A stretch of DNA of 64,000 bases, taken from NCBI GenBank assembly GCA_016165875.1, contig JABBOT010000012.1, positions 14,883,168-14,947,167 of the forward strand. Direction: 5' to 3'. The number at the start of each line of letters is the position of its first letter. Positions within the stretch are counted from its first letter, which is position 1. Source of the DNA: Acanthopleura granulata (taxonomy: Eukaryota; Mollusca; Polyplacophora; Chitonida; Chitonidae). Below are positions 1 to 12,700 of this stretch, one piece after another. The notes beneath the pieces are model-generated. The model had not been told where the DNA came from. It saw only the letters and a program-made list of their open reading frames with translations, and did not search any database. Position numbers and translations under genes: made by a program.

Positions 1-744
1 CAGGCCTCATACGAAAGATGACCTTAGAGCTTACCTAATTCTACTACAGGTAAGCTATGAACGTGACTTATTCTACTCTCTGCCTGGCATCGTGCTATAA
101 AGAAGTATGTCACGATGTAAGGACATGAAGCTTAATAAATCTGATGCAAGAATGTCACAGAAAGGGCAATATGATCAGAAATTTGGATGCCTGCGAAAGT
201 GTTCAGAGCAATTTTATGGTTTGGTAAATGAAGTAAAATTTTGCCCCCTAAAATTCTTCTTCTGATGCCTACACCCATGTTTTCCTGGTAGGATATAATC
301 CCACTTACCATGCAGCCCGCAAAACACCTTTCTAACGTCTCAGAACTAGGCAAATTGTGTCAAGGGCGAAATTGTAGGTCACTTTCTGTACTTGGCAAGA
401 TTAGGATTTACTTCTTTTTTCTTGCCCTGTCCCACTTACTGATTGCTTACTGCTGTTATTCTTCAACCTTTGCTGATGATTGCAGGATGGTTATTCAAGC
501 AAGTTTAAGGGCATTATTCTGTGTAGACTGATAAAATGAGAGTTTATGAGATTCTGAGATAGGCCAAACTCAAATTAAAAAGATGCATAAATTGTATTAA
601 AAGTTGCTCTGTCCTACGAAAAAAAAGATTGAAGGATTAAGGTTTTCAGTATCAATGCATGAAGGTAATTGGGTTTCTGAATGCAGTAATAAACCACCTG
701 GCACCTTTAGGACATGTACTTTTGAAGTACCCTTTTCTTTGCAG
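1..744. other. Intronic or upstream sequence of the HECTD2-type gene, no exon seen
   Basis: No reading frame here resembles HECTD2 sequence, and short ORFs lack coding character. Positions 507-640 resemble 2877-3030: both have a GGGxATTATTCTGTxTAGACT start, then a GGCCAAA stretch, then GCATAAATTG and AAGTTGCTCT. This marks an old dispersed repeat. The remaining N-terminal exons of the ligase must lie to the left of the window. Confidence 0.5.
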
Positions 745-3700
745 AACACCCAGTTTAACAGCCTGTCCACCTATGTGATATTTGCCCACCTCCTTCGGCA
801 GGTTGCTGCTCTGACCGACCATGATCACCATTACCTCGTTCACTGGCTTAGAAAGTAAGGTGAACTTAGCTAACAGTAAGAGCATTCATTCTTGTGTGAT
901 ATGTGTTGCTTAAATGTGTATTTATAGCATTCGGGATGAAAAATGCATTGTTGTTTGATATCATCATTTGAGAGAGTAACAAAGAAAAAGAAATATTGTC
1001 AATCCTTTGTCTGACAAGTTTTGTGTGCTAAGACATATTCGAATTGTCAATTAAACCAGAGAAAACTGCAAAAGATAATGTCTCTGATTTAAAAGAAATC
1101 ATAACCATCATTATCTTAACTGGATGAAGAGTTTGTTCAGAAAAAGTTTGTTTTATTTTTTAAATTTTTTACCTGCATTTATACAGTGGAGGCTTAACAC
1201 TGAGGCACAAAATAGTGGCATTATCATTCAAGATTGTTTCATGTTTTTTTTTTCCAGGTTACCTGTGAATAGGTTCAAAGATGTACTACAACGTCTGCAT
1301 AATTTTATTGCCTGTCGTCTCTTTCCACCAAAGCAGCAGGATTTACCTGCCCTTGCTAAGTGTACCTGGTGGATACCCAGTGCTACCAAAGTCCTCGCCC
1401 TGATCAGTAAGCCTTAATGATTTTAGAATGGAAACTATAATAAGGAACAGGATTCACTATAAAGTGGAGTGAAGAGTGAAGAAAAACAGTATGTGACCTG
1501 TAGGCTTGAAGAGTGAAGAAAAACAGTATTTGACCTGTAGGCTTGAAGAGTGAAGAAAAACAGTATTTGACCTGTAGGCTTGAAGAGTGAAGAAAAACAG
1601 TATTTGACCTGTAGGCTTGAAGAGTGAAGAAAAACAGTATTTGACCTGTAGGCTTGAAGAGTGAAGAAAAACAGTATGTGACCTGTAGGCTTGAAGAGTG
1701 AAGAAAAACAGTATTTGACCTGTAGGCTTGAAGAGTGAAGAAAAACAGTATTTGACCTGTAGGCTTGAAGAGTGAAGAAAAACAGTATGTGACCTGTAGG
1801 CTTGCCTGAAAAAATGTGTTTTTGTACGTCATAAAATGCAGGAGCAGAAACTTGCATTTTTCCAGTAAGATATCATCCTTCCTCCTACTAAAAAAATGAA
1901 AGCAATATGTGCAATCACCTCTTTTAAGGTCTCTCAAAATTAGGTAAAATTAGTAACTTAATCTGACCTAGATTAAATTTTTGCTGGTGTACAGTATAGT
2001 ATGATGTAGTAATATTGTATGCCATTTCACTTTTTCGATAAACTGAGAAAGTTATGATTTGGATTATGGTCTGACACATGTGTTGTTTCGACTCATGCCT
2101 GGTTGGGATTCAAGTTGTGATGAATTGAAGCATCCATCATTTGTCCATTTGCATGATCAGTTATTTCAATAGTCTATTCTACAAGTGCATCTGCTAGTGT
2201 TACTTTAATTCTTCAACCATTTTATGTATTCTATACGAACGCATAGCAATGCGTTGTATAGTCATGACAATTTCCCAATCCTCAGACTGGAGGCTGTTCA
2301 CCAAAGTAAACCAATATCAAATAGTTCTAAAGACGATGCCCACATTTAACCTTTCTGGTGTCCAGTTTTGCTACATGTTCTTTTTAGAAAGTATTGTAAT
2401 GAGGAGATATGAAGTAACAATTCAGTAAAATGAATTTGACATTTAAATATGTCATTTTTTTCTCCCCCGGCATCCAGGAATATTTTGTTGTTTTTGTGAG
2501 GGTTATTCAGGCTATAGTGCATCATTTTGATTGTTTTCAAAGCATTAGAGGTGTGATTGCCTTCGTTTCCTTCTTTTGCTGCTTGCGATCTTCACGGGCC
2601 CCAGGCCTTTCATCACTGAATTCGAAGGCAGTGTGTGACTGCTGTACTCAGTAAATATTGCTTCACTGGCTGAATATATAAGATCAACAATAGTTAAACA
2701 GTAGTGGATTTGGATCAATACTTTTTGCGGTTTTGCCGAATACCGAGACCTGGTCTCAGATCGGCAGACTGGAGACCAGACTGAGCTGCTTTTAGGCCAT
2801 GTTTTGAGGGTATTATTCTGCATAGACTTATAAAACTGTACCTTTTGTAAAGCCCTAAATATGCCCTCGAGCATATTTTGAGGGTATTATTCTGTATAGA
2901 CTTGTAAAATTATACCTTTTGTGAAGCTCTAAAATTGGCCAAAGCACACAATGTAGTTTTGTTTCCAAAAGAAAATTGATAAAGGTGCATAAATTGCTTT
3001 GAAAGTTGCTCTTTCGTGTATGAAAAGAGTGAGGGATTGGGTGATGTACAATTAAATTAACATAAGTATAAACTTGAGTCCAGTTCACAAATTATGACCT
3101 CCTTCTGTCAGACATATGCATGACCTCATTTCAAGTTTTTAGGTACCCTAATTCTTCTAATTTTTGGGACACATATGAGTACTGCTGAAAACAAAACTGA
3201 CACTTTCTCTCCCACTTTTGGGGAAAATGTGAAGATATGAACATGTTGTTCATTGATAGATGAACCATATGACAAAAAATAAAAAAACAATTTTTTTTTT
3301 TAATGTATATTGGCTTAAAAGAGCAGAGCAGATGTTCCAAAAATTAGAAGAAATAGGGAATTAGTGTAGCTCAAGTTTTATATTAAGTATTTTCTGTGGT
3401 AAAGTCACGTCAAGGAGCCAAATAGATAATAACAGTATGCATCGTGATAGTTTGTCTTCCTGACAAAACACGTCATGTTGTTATTGGGTTAATATAATTG
3501 TCATGGTGACAGGTTTTTCCCGTGTTAGTGTGTTCAGATAGGGAGGAGTGAAAATCTTCACACAATGAAAAAGATTTGAAGCATGACACTGACAGCAGGA
3601 TACAAAGTTATTCCATTTGCAGAAATTGAATTTCATACATACTGTAAACAGCCTGTTATTTCATGGAATTTTTTAACAGTCCTTCACACAGTTGTACCCA

Positions 3701-6700
3701 GTTAGTGAAAAAATCACATGAAAATACAGTAAGTCACCTTTAGTTTCTTGGACTTTTCTTTTCAACACTACATAAATTACCTTGTGATCTGAACTTTTGT
3801 ACATAAGGTGGATTAGCTGGTGAAAAATAACGTGAAATTAGTAGATTTAGTGTAAATCACAGTTAATTTAGAGTTTTATTTCACCACAGATTGGTTACAT
3901 GATTTCTCAGTGAAAAATTCCATGAATTCTAGTACTGTTTAACAGTAGACATGTATAAAAGTTTCATTGTTTGCGTATGAAAAGACTATGCATTGTGTTT
4001 GCATTACTTGGGAGATTAACCACGTAACCATACAGCATGTCATAGCAGATGTATTAGGACCTTGCCTGTAATCTCATGGTCAGCCGTTTCAAGATTGCAA
4101 GTTTATGCTGAACTGTTTCTCTGTGTTGTGATTTTCCTATAGCTACTTGTGCATGTTGTATGACAGATGCTGCTAACAACCTCGCCAGCCCGTTACTTAT
4201 TCCCTACCCGGATCTGTACAACAGTACCTTAGATCACCTGGACCTGATGGCTGAGTACTACGCCTGGCAGAACCAGAGCTCTCACGCAGGGTATGTACTC
4301 AGCAGGCAAGAACGGGAAAGTGCTGTGATGTTGGAAAGAGCTCTCTGCTCTGAAAGTGCCACTTTCACAAAACTTTGTAAATCAGTTTCTTGTAACTTTT
4401 CTGATAAAAGACACCGTTTAGATTACAGCGCCAGAAGAGGATGTGTTTTACGAGAAAAGTTGCGAGAAACTGATTTATGAAGTTTTGTGAAAGTGAGACC
4501 TCATCAATAATGCAGCAGTAGGAATCCAGCTCTTGTTAGTGTAGATCTGAAGCTTGTTATTGACATGAAAGTTGTTGCTATTTGAAACTTTCTAACATTT
4601 CCATGTGTTTCGGGGGCACATTGTGTGTACCATTGGTCTGATCATTGGTTTACCCTCCATTATTTTGGGACATAATCAGAAATTGGGAGTGACCAAGTAT
4701 GCATGCTTGATTCCATGAAAAAAATAGCTAACACATAGATTAAATACTAGTTGCGTGGACATTGTTTCTGGGCATGTAGAAGCAGGCAATCAGCATGTAC
4801 AAACCCCTCAGAGCAGTCCGCCATTCATTCGTTCAGTCAGTTCAGGACTTAGTTCTAGGCTATAGAGTGGATGGCCAGTCATTTGCTCTAATTTCCTATA
4901 CCTGGTCATCAAGAAGAAGGGAGAACTTAACTAGTACATTGCTTCATGTGGCAGTGTCATAAAAAAGGCATGTTATCTGTTGGTGTATTTTAAGAACACT
5001 GATTCATTAGCACCGAACCCAACTTTTATTGTGTCACATTTATCAGTAAATTCAATCCAATGCTTAGAAATTCAAGTGTGTCTGGCAAGAGCAACAATCA
5101 AAACTTCCTTCATACTCTCCTGGATTCATGGATTGGAAAGAATTGAATTAAATTGAATACTTTGTTTTTGAAGAGTGATGTGAACTTTTTTTGTGTGATG
5201 TTTTTTCTTTGCTGCAGGTTTTCTTTTTGCCAGTATCCCTTTATTTTGAGCATAGCAGCCAAACGGAATATCCTGCAGAGAGACTCTGAACAGCAAATGA
5301 TAATCATGGCAAGAGTAAGGCTCTCACTCACTTAACTCAGTCACTTCTGATGACACACTTCTGACGACAGTGAACTTACACGTAGATGTATTTAGATATT
5401 AGAGTCTTAATTACCACCTTGTTCTTCAGTGATTTACCCTGGTGATTTTTGTGATATTTTTAATGGAAGTGGAAAACCCAGTAGGGCACGGTTGTTTCCT
5501 CGTGGATTTGACCAACCCATCACAGGATTGCTGTGAGGTATATTTCTACATAATTAGTCAGACTAGGCTGGTGGTAACAGAGTTTTCACGTAGTGTCCAT
5601 TCCCAGCATAACACAGCTTTTCTTTGTCTTTACAGCGCAGTTTAGTGGCGAAAGTGCAGCGTCGACAGTTGCCCGATATCGGGATGTTGTTTCTGAATCT
5701 CAATGTTCGCCGCACCCACCTGGTTTCGGACTCCCTCAATGAGGTAATTAAGTTTTCGGCCTGTAAGATGAAGAATGCTGGCATCACATAGCTAGTACGT
5801 TACCAGGCTGGCTTCACAGAATTTGACAAAAGAGACACAATTTACATAGAACTAATTACTTGGATCTTTGCTTATGGATTCACGAAAGGCTTATGCTTCA
5901 GAAGTGAAAAAAAAAATATTTTGCGGATTTTTTTATTATTACATATATAAAACTGATTAGTGCCACTATTTTATAGTGGAATTGGTCTGTCTTGTTGTTT
6001 TCATCCAATCTTTGGTATATGGAAAAGGCAAACTTGGATGTAAATGATGCATCTGGACACATGTAATGGTTCATGAGTTTAGATACACCAAGAATTGTCT
6101 CACAAAAAAGACATCTATTAACAACTTCATGAAATAATGAGAAAAACGGCATTCATGGCCCTGAACTACCAATAAAGAAAATGTTTGCCTGTGATTATAG
6201 AATGAAACAGAGTGATATTTTTGTTTTTTGGAAGACTTGTACAGTTATTGACTCAATGTGTGTTTTGATTTTATGTTTAAAACGTATTCCTTGCCATTTT
6301 GATTTTTTTCTGTTTGTTTCACTAACCTATGGGTGAATTTCATTCTTCTTCGACTATGACAATGTACTTCTGGCGATGTTAAAATTGTACTTGTTTCAAG
6401 GGAGGGAACTCATGATGGTGCGTCAGGCTGTCCACAAGTACATTGCTTCTCTTGATTACCCTTGGAACTTTTCCTGCAGATTTCCAGAAAGCAGCATGAC
6501 CTCAAGAAGAAACTGAAGGTGACGTTTGCTGGTGAGCCTGGCCTGGACATGGGAGGACTGACCAAAGAGTGGTTCCTGCTTCTGGTCAGGCAGATATTCC
6601 AGCCAGAATATGGTCAGTAGTCAGTGGGTGATACTTTTCTGTTTTGTTGCCTAGTTCAGATTTTAAAATCATGAATATGTAAGTGTGTTTTTTGTCACAG

Positions 6701-9700
6701 TTTGCAATTTAGGATTTATTGATCTACTTACGTCAAATATTTGTCTTACCAAGTCACAGATCAACCAACCAACAAACAAAAGGAGTGACTCACAGATCTG
6801 CTTGTAGCACCTAATAAACTTTAAATTTTTAATAGATTCTGTGTCATGAAATGGAAGACAGGTGAATTACAGTATAAAATGTAAATTATATATATGACTG
6901 TTTGTGTATTTCAGGCATGTTTGTGTACGACAAGAAGGCAGGTGTGTACTGGTTTAGCACAGCTGCCTGTGAGAACTGCCAGGAGTTTAACCTTGTTGGT
7001 GTCATATCCTTTATCTGCAGCAGTTTGTAACATGATTGTAACAGTGACCTCTCATTCTAAATACAGAATGTCCTAGACAATTCCTTCACGGAGCCCAAAT
7101 ATCTGATGCACAAAAACACCTTCCAAAAGTTATAAAATTTGTTGACTTTTTTGTCTCTAGGACCAGAGGAGAAACACATTAAATAGCATGCCATATTGCT
7201 TTAAAATTTACGTTCCTTTTTGTTATATATTGGGTTTCTTGTCACCACTGTATTTGAAGAACTGATTTAATTGAAGAGTTTGAAATAAGGCAGAAATATA
7301 TTGTGATGTTCTGAAATTCATCTTTGTAATGTTGTGCTGATTTGTGACTTAACTGGGACAGTTGATGGGATTAGCTGTGTATAACAGTATCATACTGGAT
7401 ATCCGATTCCCTCAATGCTGCTACAAGAAACTACTCAGTCCTGCTGTCGTGCCATACAACAACCCGCGTGCGACTGTGGGAGTTGTCTCCCTCACCCTTG
7501 AGGATCTCAAAGGAGTTCAGCCTGTAAGTTTGTGAATGGTCAGATTTAAACATAATTTGAACTGTGATAACAAACACTTGTTTTTCTGATTTTTTGAGCT
7601 AGTGTTTTTATTATTCTATGCGAACGCATAGCAATGCATTATATAGTCATGACAATTTCCAGGTTTCAGACAGGAAGTTGTTGACCAAAGTACAACCAAT
7701 GCCAAATAGTTCTACAGATTAACCCTTTGTGGTGTCCAGTATTGCTTCATGATCGTTTTAGAAACTATTATAGTGAGGAGATGTGAAGTAACAATTCAGT
7801 AATATGAATTCAACATTTAAACATGTTTTCCCTTTTTTTTTCCATTTTTTTCTCCTCCACATGCAGGAATATTTGCTTGTTTTTGTGAGGGTCATTTGGG
7901 CTACAGTGCTTGATACTCAGTCACAGTCTTGTAAAACCTTTCATCATCGAAGACCGCGTGTGTGTCATACTCACTGAGTATTGCTTCACTCGCTACATAT
8001 AGAAGATCGGTAGCTGTTGAACAGTAGTGGATTTGGATCAGTACTTATTGTGATTTCACCGAATACCCAGACCGGAACTTGAACTCAGTCCGGCTTTTAC
8101 CAGGCCAGCTCTACCGAATACCGGTGGTTATATCAAGTGACTTGAAGCATTTTTCAAGGAATTAGAACAAAAGTGTCATATTCTAGAATGGTACAAATCC
8201 ATACCCATGTGTACCTGCCATAAACAATACAGATGTAAGAGTAAGTTTAGGTTTAAACTTAGTTTCAAACGCGTCAGAAGTCACATGGTGGTATTAACGA
8301 AAATTGGACATTGTGTGATGTACCAAATTTATAAAGGTCAGCATGTCTTATTACATGATTTTTCTGAGGTTTCTTTGGGTCATCTGTGGTGAAATGGAGT
8401 GTTCTTAAACAGTTCAAATCGGGTTGACAGTGTCCAACCACATTCAGCAGGAATCTTTGACTGTTCTGTGTATCCAGGCTACCATACCTCACCTGAAGCA
8501 TAGTTTGTATGAAAAGTAGAGAAACTATATGTTGGCTGGATATCAATGAAATTCACCCTGGCCCCTTTTTTAGGGTAAACATTCATGTATGTATGCTGCT
8601 TAAACTGTTAAAGGTCTAGACTGTAAATTATGTTATATCAGTTAATTATATACAGACTTTACCTTACTGGGAAAAAGAATGTTTGTCATAACTTTCTTTC
8701 ATGGAACCAGTTTTGTGTTTCTTGTTTGTCATGTTGGTTCCCATGAACATGAAACACAGAACCGAAGAGTTGTTGTTGCTTTGGACAACACGGGTGAAAT
8801 CCCCAGCCTGCAGGCAACAATGTATGCTGCTTAAAATGTTAAAGAGTTAGAATATATAAATTATGGTATATCAGTTAATTATATACAGACTTTATCTTAC
8901 TGGAAAAAAAAATGTTTTTGATTACTTTCTTTCATGGAACTGATTTTGTGTTTCTTGTTTGTCACGTTGGTTCCGATGAAGGTGAAACACAGAACCAAAG
9001 AGTTGTTATTTCTTAGTCCAGTAGAGATGAAATCCTCCGCCTGCAGGCAACAATTCGATTGTTCATCACCAATTATAGTATTCGCTTTCCTCATAAGGTG
9101 ATTCTCAAACCTCCTAGCTTGTATAACAAACAGTTGACGGATAAAAGTGTGAAATTATGATAGATTAACTTTAGTGTCTTGATCACAAACAAAGGTTAGG
9201 CAACAGAATTATCTACGTGGAAGGAACCTGAACAAAGTTGGTGGTAACTGTACTCTGTAAGACATTACATAATGTATTCAACTCAACAATATGTACAGAT
9301 AGGTCTTCATGTGTGTCTTATGCCTTTCAAGGAAGGTTTTGAATTACATTTGCTTATGCTGTTCATTGTTAATTTATGTCTTACTCTGTGCAAGGTCATA
9401 TGTGTAACGTCCTGCCCAAGCTGACTTCTCTACCTCCTTTGAGGAGAGTAGCTTCTTGGAGTTCAAGCAGGAGGAGCGTATATAGATGTAGTTGGTTTAA
9501 GGAGCTGAAACTAGGATTAATAAAAATCAGGTCAAACCCCGGACGGGTCATACCAAAGACTTTAAAATGGTACATGTTGCTGTCTCGCTTGGCGCTCAGC
9601 GCAGAGAGGTTAGGACAAGGAAACAGGACTGGTCGGCCAGGTGTTAGCATAATGTGACTGGGTGGGGTGTCATGTCCGGTGTCTTCAGCATGATGCTCCA

Positions 9701-12700
9701 GTGGTGGTAGCACTTCAGTGGCATGGACTCGCCCTGCCACCAGAAGACACATTTTATATACATCCTGAGGACTCCTCGTCATGATATGACTGAAAACTTG
9801 TTCAGTACAACGTTAAACCCAAGCATACATACATACATACATACATTATCTGGTAGGTAGTGAATGTAGCTTAAAGTTTTAAATGAAATGGTCTTTCTTT
9901 TTGTTCATTGAAGTTCTTGAACAATTGATTTTTTTCACTGTAGGATTTGGCACATGGTTTGCAAGAGCTCCTGGACTATGAAGGAAATGTAGAGGATGAC
10001 TTTTGCTTAACATTTCAGGTAAGTAAGTTGTGGAGTTTTGCCAGACACTTGTGGGAATATTCATTGCCAAAATCTTGTGTTTTAATGCCCTAGCCACTCA
10101 TGTTCCTCCACCATAATACTGACTACCAATGTGTAAGTGAAAATTTTTTCAGAATGGCATTAAACTGCAGTCGAGGAAATTAATATGTATACAATGCATC
10201 ATCATGGGCCAGTTGGAGAACATATGTAGATGTGATGTAATAAATTCTATTGCCATTATAAGGGGTGTTGACAAAACTTACTGTATGGCTTATAACTGTT
10301 GCTGTGTAAATGTATAATGGCCAACCTGGCTCTAGTTTCTTCTGGTACAGGTAATTTGTTTTCTTGATGCATTGACTATGATAATGAAAAACACAATGAT
10401 CGTTTAATTGTCCATGAATGAATTTATGTATTTCAGATCTCTTTCCATGAATTGGGCCAGACAAAAACTCATAACCTCAAATCAGATGGAGACAAAATCC
10501 CGGTCACCAACAAGAATCGAAAAGGTAATTATAATAATGGGCTGTATGTTCAAGTTTATTTTCATCAGAAAATAAACGGGACAAATCTTCTTAAAAGCAG
10601 GTCTGAATTTAAGTTTCAAGCCAATATTTACATATGCAGAAATCAGTTAAGCAGCAGAAAGTATAGAGAACATTATTTAAGAGCTTTATGTCCTTGCTCA
10701 TACTAATACGTGCATGTTTAAAATATATCAAGTTGTAGATGTATTCATGGCTTATGGGACAAATTCCTTCTGTTGGAAACCCCTTCGCCCCTTCCCCTGT
10801 ATTAGTTCGGCTACAGCTTTACATTAGGAAGTTTGTCAGGTAACTGATGAATGGCCATGGTTTTCCACTGGCCTGACTGCTATCATTTATTGAGTGGAGC
10901 TTTAAGCAGTTGTTTTCATTTCAGATTATGTTCAGCGGTATGTGGACTATTTTTTGAACAAGGCCATATTCCAGCAGTTTCAGGCCTTTTACCACGGATT
11001 TCACAGTGTGTGTGCATCTAATGCTCTCATTGTAAGTATTGGTGGCAGTCTCGTTCAAGTCAGATCTATTAAACTCTCCCCATATCGGCCTGTCACTTTC
11101 AGCTACTCAGATCTGAAGAAATAACTACTCTCAAACTGTCTACTGTGTATCCAACATCTCCAGTCAGTGAAATTTCTTTTTAAGTTAGTAACACCCATTT
11201 GTGTACTGAAACTGATGGATTCTAAGCTTTTTATACCAGTGTTTTATCATTGGAGGAAGGGTTAATTCTTCAGATCTAGTCAGCCAAAAGTCACAGTAGA
11301 TAGGAGACTAGTTGCTAAGTCTGACTGTAGTGATATTTTGATTGGTAGCATGTGTTATGAGTGTGTTTATACCTTTTATGTGTTCAGGACTGAGCAGATC
11401 AAATATAATTGATTGTCCCTCAAGCACAGATGGCTGACTTGGTACATGCAGCGATTTGTCATTCTTTCAATATTACAGCTGATGGCAGTGAAGTATTCAG
11501 GTATTGACAAATTGCAGAGTGAAGTTTCTAACATGGTTTTTGCCTGTTTGGGAAAGGCATGTTAATTGCAATTCATGCAACCAGCCATCATCTCTGATAA
11601 TAATATACCGCAAACCACTGCAGGATTGTAATGTGCTGTAATTCGGCTAACTCGGCTGTGTGTCTGACATCAGAGCATGTGCCCCTCTTGTAGATGTTAC
11701 GCCCGGAGGAAGTGGAGACACTGGTGTGTGGTAACCCTAACCTGGACATGGCTGAACTGAAGAAGGTCACAGTGTATGACGGCTTCACCCCTCAGGATCA
11801 GGCTGTCCGGTTGGTGCTTCATATATCTTGCAAGATGGATAGATAATCTTTATTTTAATAACTCAGTATAATTTATTTATTTTTTTGATTGTTGGGTTAC
11901 ACCATACTCAAAAATATGTCACTCATACGACGGCGGCCAGCATTATGGTGGGACGAAACCAAACAGAATGAGGGGGAAATCAGCGAATATCCACAGGTTG
12001 CTTGCAGACCTCCCCATGTATGGCCGGAGAGGAAGCCAGAATGAGCTGCACTTGAACTCGCAGTGACCACATTGGTGGGAGGCTCCTGGGTCATGACGTT
12101 GAGCTAGTGCATTAACCGATTGAGCCACGGAGGGCTCCACTCGTTATAAAGTCCGTAGCTGAAATAGGCCACTTTTCTTTGGAGATAGAGTTATAAAACA
12201 GAAATATCAACAACTTCATGATATTTCAGTATTTACAAACAATAAATTTGAGCAACATGTCAAGTTGTTGTTTCTAGCTGGCTGTCGCAAAGTCAGGTGA
12301 GGGCTAGCAACATCTGTGTTGGTGTCCGGATAAGCATTTTTGTTAAGATCATCTGTCATTTCAACTTGGGCTACAATTAAAACTGAAGCTCTCAGAGGCG
12401 AGTTGCAGGGTGTCTCCTTAATCTTCACTCGCTCTGTCATGTTGTGATGTATAACATTCAAAATCCAATGCCCATGTAATTAAGATTCTTTCAATCACTT
12501 GGACACATAAAGTGATACATGTTCAATTCCAGCCACAGACAGAGATTTTATCTTTTTGTGATTCTCCCACCTTTGATCTCAAGGCCTCCATTGACTGAAA
12601 GGCCTTGTAGAATAGTTTGTCTGATCATACAAGTAGTTTGTTGGTCACCTGCATTGATTCCACCAACATGACACACACATTTAAATCAATCTGCGCAAGA

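Noticed and set aside
1404..1937. Antisense ORFs of 177 and 140 codons
   Set aside because: They are produced by the 37-bp repeat, whose reverse strand lacks stops in all frames; the peptide simply cycles with the repeat.
4160..4480. Stand-alone 106-aa gene
   Set aside because: Its first part is a HECTD2-type exon ending at the 4291 donor; the rest is intron and a foldback element.
7001..7361. Ordinary GT-AG intron with donor GTCATA
   Set aside because: It would delete one residue of a conserved HECT motif, while the ATATCCTTT site three bases on fits a U12 donor exactly.
9396..9782. 128-aa ORF on the - strand
   Set aside because: It lies within a SINE family 2 copy and shares its sequence with the right-edge copy.
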